Shown here in pieces: positions 53,163 to 62,768 of a DNA stretch of 64,000 bases. The first letter of the stretch is position 1. Every line of letters begins with the position of its first letter. Position numbers and translations under genes: made by a program. The notes beneath the pieces are model-generated. The model saw nothing but the letters and a program-made list of their open reading frames with translations, had not been told where the DNA came from and did no database searches. The DNA comes from Streptomyces sp. NWU339 (GTDB taxonomy: Bacteria > Actinomycetota > Actinomycetes > Streptomycetales > Streptomycetaceae). The stretch spans positions 78,208-142,207 of the forward strand of contig NZ_QFRK01000010.1 of the NCBI RefSeq assembly GCF_003143855.1, written 5' to 3'.

Positions 53163-54431
53163 TCAGGTGCGGGGTGCTCGGTCGAGGCCGGTGAGCGCGC
53201 GTCCCATGCGTGCGAGTGCCTGGCGCAGGATCGCCGGTGAGGTCGCGAAGTTGAGACGTACGCATCCGGCGCCGCCGGTGCCGAAGACGTGCCCGGAGCT
53301 GAGGGCGACGCGAGCCTCGTCCAGGAACATCCGCGCCGGTCCGGCGAGGTCGCTGACGACGCCCGGTCCGTCGGCCGGACCGTCGTCGTGCAGTCCGAGC
53401 CCGGTGCAGTCCAGCCAGGCGAGGTAGGTGCCCTGGGGCGGGACGTACCCCACGCCGGGGAGGTGTTCGTCGATCAGCTTGCCCAGCAGGCTCCGGTTGT
53501 CGTCGAGTCCGAGCAGGAGTTCGTCGAGCCAGTCGGTGCCGTCGCGGAACGCCGCTGTGTGGGCGAGGACGCCCAGGTGGCTGGGGCCGTGGCCGACCTC
53601 TTCGGGCATACGTCGAAGGTCGTCCGCGGCCTCGGTGCCGGCGATGGCCACGGCGGCCTTGAGACCGGCCAGGTTCCACGCCTTGGACGCGGAGGTCAGG
53701 GCGAACCCGTTCTCGGAGCCGGGGACGCTGAGAAACGGTGTGAAGACGGCTCCCGGCAGCACCAGCGGGGCGTGGATCTCGTCGGAGACCACCCGGACAC
53801 CGTGCCGGCGGGCGAGCGCGGCGATCGCTTCGAGCTCCGCGCGGGTGTGGACGACACCGGTCGGATTGTGCGGGTTGCTCATCAGGAAGGCCGCGCGGCG
53901 GCCGTGGCGTCGTGCGCGTATGAACGCCTCTTCGAGGCCGGCGAGGTCGATCCGCCGGTCGGGGCCCAGGCGGGCCTCGACGACGTCCCGGCCGTCGTGC
54001 GCGACGAACGCGTAGAACGGCGGGTAGACGGGTGAGCAGACGACGACCGCGTCGCCGGGGCCGGTGATGAGGCGGAGGACCTCGACGATGCCCAGCATGA
54101 CGTCGGGCACGATCGCGGTGTTCTCCACCCGCAGGCCGTCCCACCGCCATCGCGCGGCGGCGAAGTCGGCGAGGGCCTCGGCGTAAGCGGTGCCGTACGG
54201 GTATCCGGTGTCTCCCAGGTCGACGGCCCGGTGCAGCGCGTCGGCGACGGCGGGGGCCAGGGGGACGTCCATCTCCGCCACCCAGAGCGGGAGGACGTCC
54301 TCGGGGTGCGTGCGCCACTTCATGCTGGTGCGCTGCCGCAACTGGTCCAGGGACAGCCGAGCCAGCGGATCGGTGCGGTCGCCGTCCCCGGGCTCGGACT
54401 CGGAGGGTGAGTGGTGCGTGGCCTCGCTCAT
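53163..54431 (-). CDS. PatB/MalY-type PLP-dependent aminotransferase or C-S lyase
   Basis: 422 residues of fold type I. The PLP lysine is in [21 protein letters not shown] and [10 protein letters not shown] supply the cofactor contacts. V-A-E-M-D-V-P-L near residue 50 is typical of the PatB/MalY group (cystathionine beta-lyase activity). The gene stands alone; its 3' end is 14 bp from the IS6 element, which did not damage it. Confidence 0.9.
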   Translation of the reverse strand: MSEATHHSPSESEPGDGDRTDPLARLSLDQLRQRTSMKWRTHPEDVLPLWVAEMDVPLAPAVADALHRAVDLGDTGYPYGTAYAEALADFAAARWRWDGLRVENTAIVPDVMLGIVEVLRLITGPGDAVVVCSPVYPPFYAFVAHDGRDVVEARLGPDRRIDLAGLEEAFIRARRHGRRAAFLMSNPHNPTGVVHTRAELEAIAALARRHGVRVVSDEIHAPLVLPGAVFTPFLSVPGSENGFALTSASKAWNLAGLKAAVAIAGTEAADDLRRMPEEVGHGPSHLGVLAHTAAFRDGTDWLDELLLGLDDNRSLLGKLIDEHLPGVGYVPPQGTYLAWLDCTGLGLHDDGPADGPGVVSDLAGPARMFLDEARVALSSGHVFGTGGAGCVRLNFATSPAILRQALARMGRALTGLDRAPRT

Positions 54432-55269
54432 GCGGTAGCTCCCCTCGCCCGGGAGAGCCGGGCCTGTGTGGTGACCGTGTGATCGTCCTGCTGGACATTA
54501 CTCCGTTTCCCCCGCGTGCCGGCCAGGAGATCTGACGGGGCGAGCGGTCGCCGGACCGGCTGCCGGTGGACGCCCGGCAGCCGGTGTGGTCGGCCCTCCC
54601 GGGCCGGTCGGCCGGCGAGCCGGTGCCACCGTGTCCGGCAGCCGCACCCGCGCCCGGGTCCCGCCGGCTCCGTGCGGGACGGGTGGCGCGGTCCTCCGGG
54701 ACCGGAAGCGAGGGACATGACCGAGCCGATGACCCGGTCGGGGCCCAGAATGCCGGGGAGCTCGCGCAGGTCCGGCTCCGCCGCTTCCATCCGGCCCTAC
54801 CAGCAAGGCACCTCGTGAGTGAGGTCCTCCCACGGTCCCGCCACGACCTTCGCCGCGTTCGACGTTGGGAACCTGCTCACCCACGGCGGGCCGGGTCCGG
54901 CGGTCCGCCTGACCGAACGCCGGTCCGGGCGGGACGGCTTCACGCAACTGTTCACCGCACCGCATGCGCCACCGCACCCCGTCTGACGCGCCTTGACCGA
55001 CTCGCCCGCAAGGGCCCGAGAGAGGAGCACGGGAAAAGACGGGCGGGTCGGCTGCCGTCACATGCCCGAACCCGCAGATCACCCATCGCGCGTCTCCTAC
55101 GCCCTCGGAATGATCACGTCGGAATCAAGCCGGTGAATCCGGGCTCAGTCACCACCGAAAGTGCGCCAAGGCCTGCTCAACGGCGGATCTGCTGATCAAG
55201 GAGAGACGCCAGATGAGCGAGCCCGTTGTCGGGGCCGGGACGGTGAAGGAGCCGCCCCCGGTGCATCCG
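54432..55269. other. Non-coding stretch with coding debris
   Basis: No complete gene. Around 54825-54985 a plus-strand frame (F-A-A-F-D-V-G-N-L-L-T-H-G-G ... stop) keeps coding-like third-position GC but has no start and no family I recognise. The rest shows no supported feature. Confidence 0.35.
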
Positions 55270-55497
55270 TCATCGCCGACGACGGCTGCCCCTGATCACC
55301 CCACCGCCACCGACAGGCACCACCGACATAGCCGGACGGTGCCGTATGGGGGTGAGCCACATTATGGCGTCCAGTTCGTCATCGCCGACGACGGCTGCCC
55401 CTGATCACCCCACTGTCACCGGCAGGCGCCACCGATAGGCGCCACAGACATAGCCGGACGGTGCCGCATGGGGGTGAGCCACATTGTGGCGTCCAGG
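55270..55497. repeat. 109-bp imperfect tandem duplication
   Basis: Two head-to-tail copies begin at 55270 and 55379 with the same TCATCGCCGACGACGGCTG. Both continue through GCCGGACGGTGCCG and GGGGGTGAGCCACATT. The second has about ten extra bases in the middle. The end of copy two is 95 bp before the ABC operon start, so it may duplicate a control region. Confidence 0.75.
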
Positions 55498-55591
55498 TGG
55501 CGTGAAACACACTGCCCGGACGTCGCTCAGGAATGAATCCGTGATGGACCCCTGGGGCGTATCCGTCGTCGTATTGAGGAGCCGTACGGCC

Positions 55592-56776
55592 ATGCGTAGA
55601 TCCGTTCTTCTTCCCGCCACCGCGGCCGCGATCGCCGCCGCGTTCACCGCTGCGTGCTCCAGCCCGGGCAGCAGCACCGCCTCCGAGTCGAAGGAGGTGA
55701 AGGTCGCCCTCGTCACCTCCACCAGTGGGCCGCTGGCCTCCTACGGCGAGCAGTACCTGCAAGGCTTCGAAGCCGGCCTCGACCACGCCACCGAAGGCAC
55801 CGGCGCCGTCGACGGCATCAAGGTCACCGTGCTGAAGGACGACGACGCCGGCGATCCGGCCAAGGGCGTCTCCCTGGCCAAGAAGCGCATCGGCCAGGGG
55901 GTGCCGATCATCGCCGGCACCGCGGCCTCCGGGGTGGCCACCCAGATCGCCCCGGTGGCGGCGCAGAACAAGACGCTGTACATCAGCGGACCCGCGGCCA
56001 CCGACGCGCTCACCGGCGTCAACCGCTACACCTTCCGCTCCGGACGCCAGACCTACCAGGACGTGACGACCGCCAAGAACATCCTGGGCGACTCCCAGGG
56101 CAAGAAGGTCGTCGTCCTGGCCCAGGACAGCGCCTTCGGGCAGGCCAACGCCGAGGCCGTCAAAGCCGTGCTGGGCACCGACGGCACCACGGTGACCCCG
56201 GTGCTGGCACCGCCCAGCGCCACCGATCTGACCCCCGTGGCGAGCAAGGTCAAGGCGGCCGAGCCGGACATGGTCTTCGTCGCCTGGGCGGGAGACACCG
56301 CCCAGTCGATGTGGTCCACCCTGGACCAGCAGGGCGTGCTGGATGCCGCCACCGTCGTCACCGGCCTGGACATCAGGGCCAGTTACCCGGTCTTCGGCAA
56401 GGCCCGCGAGAAGGTCACCCTGCTGGCCCACTACGTGCCCGAGGCCACCAGCACGCCGGAGGCCGAGGCCATGCGGGCGTACTTCGCGAAGAAGAAGTGG
56501 GACGAGGACCTGTTCTCACCGGACGGCTTCAACGCCGCCCAGATGGTCGTCGAGGCCATCAAGGCCGGTGGAGCGGACGGGGACACCGACGCCATGATCA
56601 AGGCCCTGGAGGGCTTCACCTTCTCCGGGGTCAAGGGGAAGAACACCGTACGGGCGGGCGACCACGCACTGCTGCAGCCCACCTTCCAGGCGAAGTTCGC
56701 CTCGGCCGACCACCCGGAGGTGTCAAGGACCTTCCCCGCCGAGCAGGTCGCGCCCGCCGAGAAGAAGATCGGCTGA
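55592..56776 (+). CDS. ABC transporter substrate-binding lipoprotein, branched-chain amino-acid/amide type
   Basis: 394 residues. A signal peptide ends in the lipobox T-A-A-C (Cys near 22). The mature part is a Leu/Ile/Val-binding-protein fold, with V-A-L-V-T-S-T-S-G-P-L-A-S-Y-G at the first strand and A-Q-D-S-A-F-G-Q-A-N-A later. It captures solute outside the cell and delivers it to the permeases encoded downstream. The start at 55592 precedes the signal sequence; longer in-frame starts run into the tandem repeat. Confidence 0.88.
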   Translation: MRRSVLLPATAAAIAAAFTAACSSPGSSTASESKEVKVALVTSTSGPLASYGEQYLQGFEAGLDHATEGTGAVDGIKVTVLKDDDAGDPAKGVSLAKKRIGQGVPIIAGTAASGVATQIAPVAAQNKTLYISGPAATDALTGVNRYTFRSGRQTYQDVTTAKNILGDSQGKKVVVLAQDSAFGQANAEAVKAVLGTDGTTVTPVLAPPSATDLTPVASKVKAAEPDMVFVAWAGDTAQSMWSTLDQQGVLDAATVVTGLDIRASYPVFGKAREKVTLLAHYVPEATSTPEAEAMRAYFAKKKWDEDLFSPDGFNAAQMVVEAIKAGGADGDTDAMIKALEGFTFSGVKGKNTVRAGDHALLQPTFQAKFASADHPEVSRTFPAEQVAPAEKKIG

Positions 56777-56779
56777 CGC

Positions 56780-57520
56780 ATGACGCCCGTACTGCAACTG
56801 GACCGGCTCAGCTGGTCGGTCGGTGGCGCCAGCATCATCAACGAGGTGTCCCTCGCCGTGCGCGAGGGGGAACTGCTGGCCGTCATCGGCCCCAACGGGG
56901 CCGGAAAGACCTCCCTGTTCAATCTCGTCTCCGGCCTGACCTCTCCGACCGGCGGCACCATCCGCCTCGACGGTCACGACATCACCTCCCTGCCGCCGCA
57001 CCGGCGCTCTCGCCGGGGCATCGGGCGGACCTTCCAGTCGTCCTCGGTCTTCTCGACCATGACGGTGGCCGAACACGTGGAGCTGGCCGCCCGGTCCGCC
57101 GGGGTGCGCCGCGTGAGCGCGGCCGACGTGACGGGGGTGCTGGCCCGGGTTCGCCTGGCCGACCGCGGCGCCGATCTCGCGGCCGGCCTGTCCCACGGCG
57201 ACAAGCGCAAACTCGAGTTGGCGATGCTTCTCGCGCCCACCCTCGCCGGCGGCTCGGCCGGAGCGCGACTGATGCTGCTCGACGAGCCGATGGCGGGTGT
57301 GGCCGCGGAGGAGACCGGCGAACTCACCGACCTCATCCGTTCGCTGCACCGCGACGAGGGCCGGACCGTGATGCTCGTCGAGCATCACATGGAAGTGGTA
57401 CTCGGCCTGGCCGACCGGGTCGCCGTCATGCACCACGGACAGCTGCTCGCCGCCGCGGCACCGGCCGAGGTCATGGCGAACGCGACCGTCCAGCAGGCCT
57501 ACCTGGGAGACGAGCTCTGA
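56780..57520 (+). CDS. ABC transporter ATPase, LivG-like
   Basis: 246 residues. Walker A G-P-N-G-A-G-K-T-S, signature L-S-H-G-D-K-R-K-L-E, Walker B M-L-L-D-E-P-M-A-G and H-loop V-E-H-H-M are intact. The signature has H instead of the common G at the third position, as in many LivG proteins. It lies 3 bp after the binding-protein gene. Confidence 0.92.
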   Translation: MTPVLQLDRLSWSVGGASIINEVSLAVREGELLAVIGPNGAGKTSLFNLVSGLTSPTGGTIRLDGHDITSLPPHRRSRRGIGRTFQSSSVFSTMTVAEHVELAARSAGVRRVSAADVTGVLARVRLADRGADLAAGLSHGDKRKLELAMLLAPTLAGGSAGARLMLLDEPMAGVAAEETGELTDLIRSLHRDEGRTVMLVEHHMEVVLGLADRVAVMHHGQLLAAAAPAEVMANATVQQAYLGDEL

Positions 57521-58260
57521 TGTCATCTCCACCGATACTCACCGTCAGCGGCCTCGAAGTGAACATCGCCGGGTCGCACATCCTCAAGGGCATCAGTTTC
57601 GACGTCCCGGCCTCCGGGGTGACCGCCCTGCTGGGGCGCAACGGCGTCGGAAAGACCACCACGATCCGCGCGGTCCTCGGACTGCTGCCCGACGGCGGAC
57701 AGGTGACCGCGGGCCGCGTCACCTTCGAGGGCCACGACATCACCGCCGAGCCCACCCACCGCACGATACGCCGCGGCATCGGCTACGCCCCCGAGGACCG
57801 CGGGATCTTCGCCGGCCTGACCGTCGCCGAGAACCTCGCCCTGGCCGAACGCCCGGGCAGCGCCCACCACTACGACCTCGTGCACGATCTGTTCCCCGAA
57901 CTCGCCACCCGCAGCGGCCAGCGCGCCGGCACCCTGTCCGGCGGCCAGCAGCAGATGGTCGCCCTCGCCCGGACCCTGCTCAACGACAACGCCCTGGTCA
58001 TCGTGGACGAACCCACCAAGGGCCTGGCTCCCCGTGTGGTCACCGAGGCCGCCGAGGTCCTGGAGCGCGCCGCGGAGCGGGTGCCGCTCCTGCTGGTCGA
58101 ACAGAACCTCGCCGTCGTCCGCCGACTGGCTCGCAGCGCCGTCGTGCTGGACGCCGGACAGGTGGTGCACACCGGTGACGCGCGCGAACTGCTCGCGGAC
58201 ACGGAGCGGACGACCGCGCTGCTGGGTGTCGGCAGCCACTCGAAGAACGGAGCCGCCTGA
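57520..58260 (+). CDS. ABC transporter ATPase, LivF-like
   Basis: 246 residues. Walker A G-R-N-G-V-G-K-T-T, signature L-S-G-G-Q-Q-Q-M, Walker B V-I-V-D-E-P-T-K-G and the A-P-E-D-R-G-I-F segment identify the LivF type. The start overlaps the previous stop by one base (TGATG). It forms the heterodimeric motor with the LivG-like subunit. Confidence 0.92.
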   Translation: MSSPPILTVSGLEVNIAGSHILKGISFDVPASGVTALLGRNGVGKTTTIRAVLGLLPDGGQVTAGRVTFEGHDITAEPTHRTIRRGIGYAPEDRGIFAGLTVAENLALAERPGSAHHYDLVHDLFPELATRSGQRAGTLSGGQQQMVALARTLLNDNALVIVDEPTKGLAPRVVTEAAEVLERAAERVPLLLVEQNLAVVRRLARSAVVLDAGQVVHTGDARELLADTERTTALLGVGSHSKNGAA

Positions 58261-59186
58261 TGGACACCCTCGTCCTGCTCACCCTGACCGGTCTCGGCCT
58301 GGGAGCCCTGTACTTCCTCATCGCTTCCGGTCTGGCCCTGATCTTCGGGCTGATGGACGTGCTGAACTTCGCGCACGGCGCGTTCCTCACCGTCGCCGGC
58401 TACACCGCCTGGCTCACCGCCGAGGCGGTCGGCGGGGTTCCGGGGCTGCTGCTGGCAGCTGTGGTGGGAACGGCTACCGGCCTCGCCCTGGCGGTGGTGG
58501 TGGAGCTGGTTCTCATCCGGCGGCTGTACGGCCGGGTCAAGGAGCAGATCCTGGTCACCGTCGGGCTCTCACTGGCCATTCCGGCGGCGGTACAGACCAT
58601 CTGGGGCGCCGACGCCCGCGCCTTCCCGGTACCGGACGCGCTGAGCGGCACCGTCGGGGTGCTCGGCGCCCAGGTGCCCGTCAACCGCTTCCTGCTGATC
58701 GCGGTGGCGGTACTCGTTCTCTTCGGCGTCCAGATGTTCCTGTCCCGTACCCGCTACGGGCTCATCGTCCGCGCCGGGGTCGAGGACCGGGCGATGGTGA
58801 CGGCGCTGGGCATCGACGTCACCCGGGCCTTCACCCTCGTCTTCGCGCTCGGCGGTGCCCTGGCGGGGCTCGCCGGCGTGCTGGGCGGAATCTACTTCAG
58901 CTCGCTCTCCCCGCATCAGGGAACGTCGCTGCTCATCTTCGCCTTCGTGGTCGTGATCATCGGCGGCCTCGGCTCGATCACCGGCGTCGCGCTGTCCGCA
59001 CTCAGCGTGGGCCTGGTGCAGCAGTACGCCAACTACTACGCGGGCGGTTACGGCGACCTCGCCGTCATCATCCTGCTCGCCGCCGTGGTGCTGGCCCGGC
59101 CGAAGGCCGGCACCGACTCGCCGCTGCAGCGGCTGCGGCGCGCGCTCACCGCACCCCGGGCACAATCCGCAGGAGGCACGGCATGA
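58260..59186 (+). CDS. ABC transporter permease, LivH-like
   Basis: 308 residues, about eight membrane helices. G-L-A-L-I-F-G-L-M-D-V-L-N-F-A-H-G is the LivH signature, and the cytoplasmic coupling loop has the expected G-I-D-V-T-R-A-F. The start overlaps the LivF-like stop (ATGA-type). Confidence 0.9.
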   Translation: MDTLVLLTLTGLGLGALYFLIASGLALIFGLMDVLNFAHGAFLTVAGYTAWLTAEAVGGVPGLLLAAVVGTATGLALAVVVELVLIRRLYGRVKEQILVTVGLSLAIPAAVQTIWGADARAFPVPDALSGTVGVLGAQVPVNRFLLIAVAVLVLFGVQMFLSRTRYGLIVRAGVEDRAMVTALGIDVTRAFTLVFALGGALAGLAGVLGGIYFSSLSPHQGTSLLIFAFVVVIIGGLGSITGVALSALSVGLVQQYANYYAGGYGDLAVIILLAAVVLARPKAGTDSPLQRLRRALTAPRAQSAGGTA

Positions 59187-60241
59187 CCGCCACCCGTACC
59201 CCGCAGGCGACCCCCGCCGCACCGGTGAAGCGGTCCGCAGCACCGCGGGCCGGGCGACTGCGGCGGGTCCGGTCGGTGACCGTCCCGGCCGCCGTGCTGC
59301 TGGTGCTCGCGCTGCTGCCGTACTCGGCAGTGGACATCCCCGTACTCCTCGACGGCCCGGTCAACTCCCCGGGATCACTGCAGCTGTTCGCGCTCTGCCT
59401 GGTCTTCGGCGCGCTCGCGCTCGGCTACGACCTGATGTTCGGCCGCACCGGGCTGCTGTCCTTCGGCCACGCCCTGTACATCGCCGGCGGCGCCTACGGC
59501 ACGCAGCTGGCCATGGCCGAACTCGGCCTCGGTCTGCTGCCCGCCGCCCTGCTCACCCTGGTTCTCGGCACTGTGGCCGCCCTCGTCCTCGGCGCCATCT
59601 CGTTGCGCACGCTCGCCCTCGGCGGCGTCGGCTTCGCCATGGTCACCCTGGCCTTCGCCCAGGCGGGTGCGATCTGGGTGGAGCGCAACCCCGGCGGTCT
59701 CACCGGCGGCGAGGAGGGCCTGCCACTGCACACCGACGGGGTGCCGGCAGCGCTGGTCGGCGTGCAGAACACCGCCAACATCTACTGGCTCGCCCTCGGC
59801 TACCTGGCTCTGGTCGCCACCGTCGTGTGGATCGCCACCGCCCGCCCGGTCGGCCGTGTCTGGCAGGGGATCCGCGACAACGAACAGCGCGTCGCGGTCC
59901 TCGGCCGCAGCCCGTTCGTCTACAAGCTCGGCGCCTTCACCCTCGCTTCCGCACTCGCCCTTCTCGGCGGCGTGCTGCACCTCTTGGTCACCGCGGGCGC
60001 CACTCCGCACACCTCCACCTCGGAGTTCACGCTCACCCTGCTGGTCATGGCGGTGCTGGGCGGTAGCGGCACCCGCTGGGGGCCGATCGTCGGCGGGGTG
60101 CTCTTCACCTACCTCGACCAGCGGCTCGGTGGCTGGAACCTCGGCGTGGAGCCCATGCTGATTCTGGGTGCGCTCTTCATCATCGCCGTCTACGCGGCCC
60201 CCGGCGGCATCACCGCCCTGGGCCGGAGGAGGAGTTCATGA
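59183..60241 (+). CDS. ABC transporter permease, LivM-like
   Basis: 352 residues with an N-terminal extension and about nine helices. G-Y-D-L-M-F-G-R-T-G-L-L-S-F-G-H-A is the LivM signature. R-D-N-E-Q-R-V-A-V-L-G lies in the coupling loop. AGGAGG precedes the ATG, which overlaps the LivH-like stop. Confidence 0.9.
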   Translation: MTATRTPQATPAAPVKRSAAPRAGRLRRVRSVTVPAAVLLVLALLPYSAVDIPVLLDGPVNSPGSLQLFALCLVFGALALGYDLMFGRTGLLSFGHALYIAGGAYGTQLAMAELGLGLLPAALLTLVLGTVAALVLGAISLRTLALGGVGFAMVTLAFAQAGAIWVERNPGGLTGGEEGLPLHTDGVPAALVGVQNTANIYWLALGYLALVATVVWIATARPVGRVWQGIRDNEQRVAVLGRSPFVYKLGAFTLASALALLGGVLHLLVTAGATPHTSTSEFTLTLLVMAVLGGSGTRWGPIVGGVLFTYLDQRLGGWNLGVEPMLILGALFIIAVYAAPGGITALGRRRSS

Positions 60242-61137
60242 CCGTGCCCACCCGAGGCATCATGCAGAGTCTCACCGCCCCGGTGGACGGCGGTGAACTC
60301 GCCGTCACCCGGTGGCCGGGCGACGGCCCGCCGGTCATCGCGCTGCACGGCATCACCGCCAACTCCCTGGCCTTCGCCGCCGTGGCCGAAGCGTTGCCCG
60401 ACGCCGATTTCTACGCTCCCGACCTGCGAGGCCGGGCCGCCAGCGCGGCTCTGCCCGGTCCGTACGGCCTGACCGCCCACGTCCGCGACATCCTCGCGCT
60501 GCTCGACCACCTCGGCCGGCAGCAGGCGGTGCTCCTCGGCCACTCCATGGGCGCTTTCGTCGCCGCCCTGGCCGCCGCCCGGCACCCGGAGCGCTTTCCG
60601 CGCGTGGTCCTGGTCGACGGCGGCCTGGGCTTTCCCGCCCCCACGGGCACCACCATCGACGAGCTGCTGCAGGCCGTCATCGGCCCGGCGATGGACCGGC
60701 TGTCGATGACCTTCGAAGACCGAGAGGCCTACCTCGAGTTCTTCCGGGCCCACCCCGCGCTCGCCCCGCACTGGGGCCCACAGGTGGCCGCCTACGTCGA
60801 CCGCGACCTCACAGGTCGCTCACCCGAGCTGCGCAGCAGCTGCGTACTCGACGCGGTACGCGCGGACGGCGCCGACGTGCTCAGTGACCCCGAAACCCTG
60901 GCCGCCATCCATCAGCCACATGTGCACGGCGCCCTGCTCTGGGCCGAACGCGGCCTGCTCGACGAACCGCAGGCCCTCTACGATCCGGGCCGTATCGCCG
61001 CGGCTGCCCTGGACCCCGACCGGATGCCCGCCCGGTGTATCGGCGACACCAACCACTACTCGATCCTGTTCCCGCCGGCCGCCGACGAGGTCGCGACCGC
61101 GGTGCGGGCCTCGACGCACACTTCGAGCAGGTGGTGA
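60238..61137 (+). CDS. Alpha/beta-hydrolase coupled to the ABC operon
   Basis: 299 residues. The oxyanion strand A-L-H-G-I-T-A-N, nucleophile elbow G-H-S-M-G-A (Ser catalytic) and late G-D-T-N-H-Y-S (His candidate) give a complete hydrolase. It overlaps the permease gene by 4 bp, so it belongs to the operon and may open the ester, amide or lactone substrate imported by it. The expected acid residue is not obvious. ISL3 debris begins just after the stop. Confidence 0.82.
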   Translation: MTVPTRGIMQSLTAPVDGGELAVTRWPGDGPPVIALHGITANSLAFAAVAEALPDADFYAPDLRGRAASAALPGPYGLTAHVRDILALLDHLGRQQAVLLGHSMGAFVAALAAARHPERFPRVVLVDGGLGFPAPTGTTIDELLQAVIGPAMDRLSMTFEDREAYLEFFRAHPALAPHWGPQVAAYVDRDLTGRSPELRSSCVLDAVRADGADVLSDPETLAAIHQPHVHGALLWAERGLLDEPQALYDPGRIAAAALDPDRMPARCIGDTNHYSILFPPAADEVATAVRASTHTSSRW

Positions 61138-61169
61138 GGCGCGCCGGATGGGGGCGTCCGGTCGGCGGC

Positions 61170-61855
61170 CCTGTATCACTTCCGGTGGTGACAGGGGGTC
61201 ACGTCGGCCGAGGAGGACGCGGTGGCGGAGGAGCGGGAAGCCTGTCCGCCCGTACATCTGCCGCGCGATCAGCTCGGTCCTGGTGGTGACGCCTTCGGTT
61301 CCACCGTTGTGGTACGGGAACGTGAACGCGGCGGTCACGGCGTCACGGTCCCGCTCCGGACCGCGGGTGAAGGCGTGCAGGTGTGGCAGGTCGGCCGCGT
61401 GGACCTGGGCGATCCAGAGCTCGAGCGTGTCGGCGCTTCCTGGGCGGGGCTTCAGCGGAACCGTCCCGGCACACGACCTCGGTGCCCGGATGCTCGCGCA
61501 GCCACGCCTGAAGCGCGTCGGCCGTGCGGCCGGGCAGCACGTCGATCCGCTCATGGCTCTCGGCGTCGGTCACCGACGTGGCACAGCGGTGCCACCGCCA
61601 CAGGGCGAAGTCGTCGACGCCGATCACGCGGGGCACCCGCCCGGCCCGCCGACTCCTTGACCACGGGCTTGACCTGCCCGATCGAACGGGCTGTACGCCG
61701 TCGGTGTCGCTCCAGACTCCGGGCATCTGCCCGCGGAGGGTGTGGCGGCAGCCGCGCGTGGGACACACCAGGCGCCGCACCCGGACACGGACCACTACCC
61801 GCCGCCCGTCCACGGGCACGTCGGCCACGGCCCGCAGATGACAGCCGTGCGCACG
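61170..61855 (-). pseudogene. ISL3-family transposase, decayed
   Basis: Minus-strand pieces in two frames show V-R-R-L-V-C-P-T-R-G-C-R (zinc ribbon), R-V-I-G-V-D-D-F-A-L, and T-A-D-A-L-Q-A-W-L-R-E-H-P-G from the DDE domain. A C-terminal part follows: F-T-R-G-P-E-R-D-R-D-A-V and H-N-G-G-T-E-G-V. The region between the zinc ribbon and DDE core is shortened and a frameshift lies near 61470. This is a dead ISL3 copy. Confidence 0.75.
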
Positions 61856-61929
61856 TCATGACCGGCTCCGACGCAGGGCATGTTCTCTCCCCGCACGCCT
61901 CTCCCCGCACGCCTCTCCCCGGCTCGGCC

Positions 61930-62733
61930 CTACTCCTTCAGGCCCACCGCCCCGACGGCGTGGCCCTGCTCGTGGGTGACGGCCGCGGAGTCGGGGTCCG
62001 GACGCCAGTCGGCAGACCTGACCAGGCCCGGTTCGACCAGACGCAGCCCCTGCAGGAAGCTCCCGATGTGCTCGGGCGAGCGCAGGTGGTACGTATTGAC
62101 GGACTGCGCGTTGTACGCCTCGACGGCCGCCTCGAGTCGCTCGTCGGTGGCCGTGCCGTCGCTCAGGACCACATGGCTGCCCGGCGGCAACGCGTCGATC
62201 AGCTCGGCCATGATCCGCTCGGGCTCCTCCTCGTCCGAGACCTGGCCCATGATGTTGAGCAGCATCAGGCCGACGGGCCGGTCGAAGTCCAGTGTGCGGG
62301 CCGCCTGGGTGAGGATCTTCCGCGGATCCCGCACATCGGCGTCGAGGTAGGCGCACTTTCCTTCCGGCGTACTGCGCAGCAAGGCGTCGGCGTGGGCGAG
62401 GACGATGGGGTCGTTGTCCACGTAGACGATCTTGCTTTCCGGCGCGATGCCCTGGGCGACCTCGTGGGTGTTGTTGGCGGTGGGCAACCCGGTGCCGATG
62501 TCGAGGAACTGGCGGATCCCGGCGTCGCGCGCCAGGAACCGCACCGCTCGCACCAGGAAGCGCCGTTGCACGCGGGCGACGGCCGCGAACTCGGGGAAGT
62601 TCTGGAGGATCAGGTCGCCGGCCTGACTGTCCACCGGGTAGTGGTTCTTCCCGCCGAGCAGGTAGTCCCACACACGCGCCGAGTGGGGTCGATCGGTCTG
62701 CAGCCCGCTGCCCCGGGCTTCTCGGTCAGTCAT
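61930..62733 (-). CDS. SAM-dependent methyltransferase, PF04672 (DUF574) family
   Basis: 267 residues. S-A-R-V-W-D-Y-L-L-G-G-K-N-H-Y near the start is the family hallmark. F-L-D-I-G-T-G-L-P-T forms the SAM-binding loop and V-D-N-D-P the acidic strand end. These actinobacterial enzymes are abundant and mostly uncharacterised. ATG 62733 is chosen over an upstream in-frame ATG because the family starts here. Its promoter abuts the PucR gene end. Confidence 0.88.
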   Translation of the reverse strand: MTDREARGSGLQTDRPHSARVWDYLLGGKNHYPVDSQAGDLILQNFPEFAAVARVQRRFLVRAVRFLARDAGIRQFLDIGTGLPTANNTHEVAQGIAPESKIVYVDNDPIVLAHADALLRSTPEGKCAYLDADVRDPRKILTQAARTLDFDRPVGLMLLNIMGQVSDEEEPERIMAELIDALPPGSHVVLSDGTATDERLEAAVEAYNAQSVNTYHLRSPEHIGSFLQGLRLVEPGLVRSADWRPDPDSAAVTHEQGHAVGAVGLKE

Positions 62734-62768
62734 GATCGAAGCATGGCACACGGCGGCCCTCAGAGCTC

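Noticed and set aside
61889..61921. Short tandem repeat of CCTCTCCCCGCACG
   Set aside because: Only about two and a half units downstream of a pseudogene; likely slippage, not a CRISPR or regulatory array.
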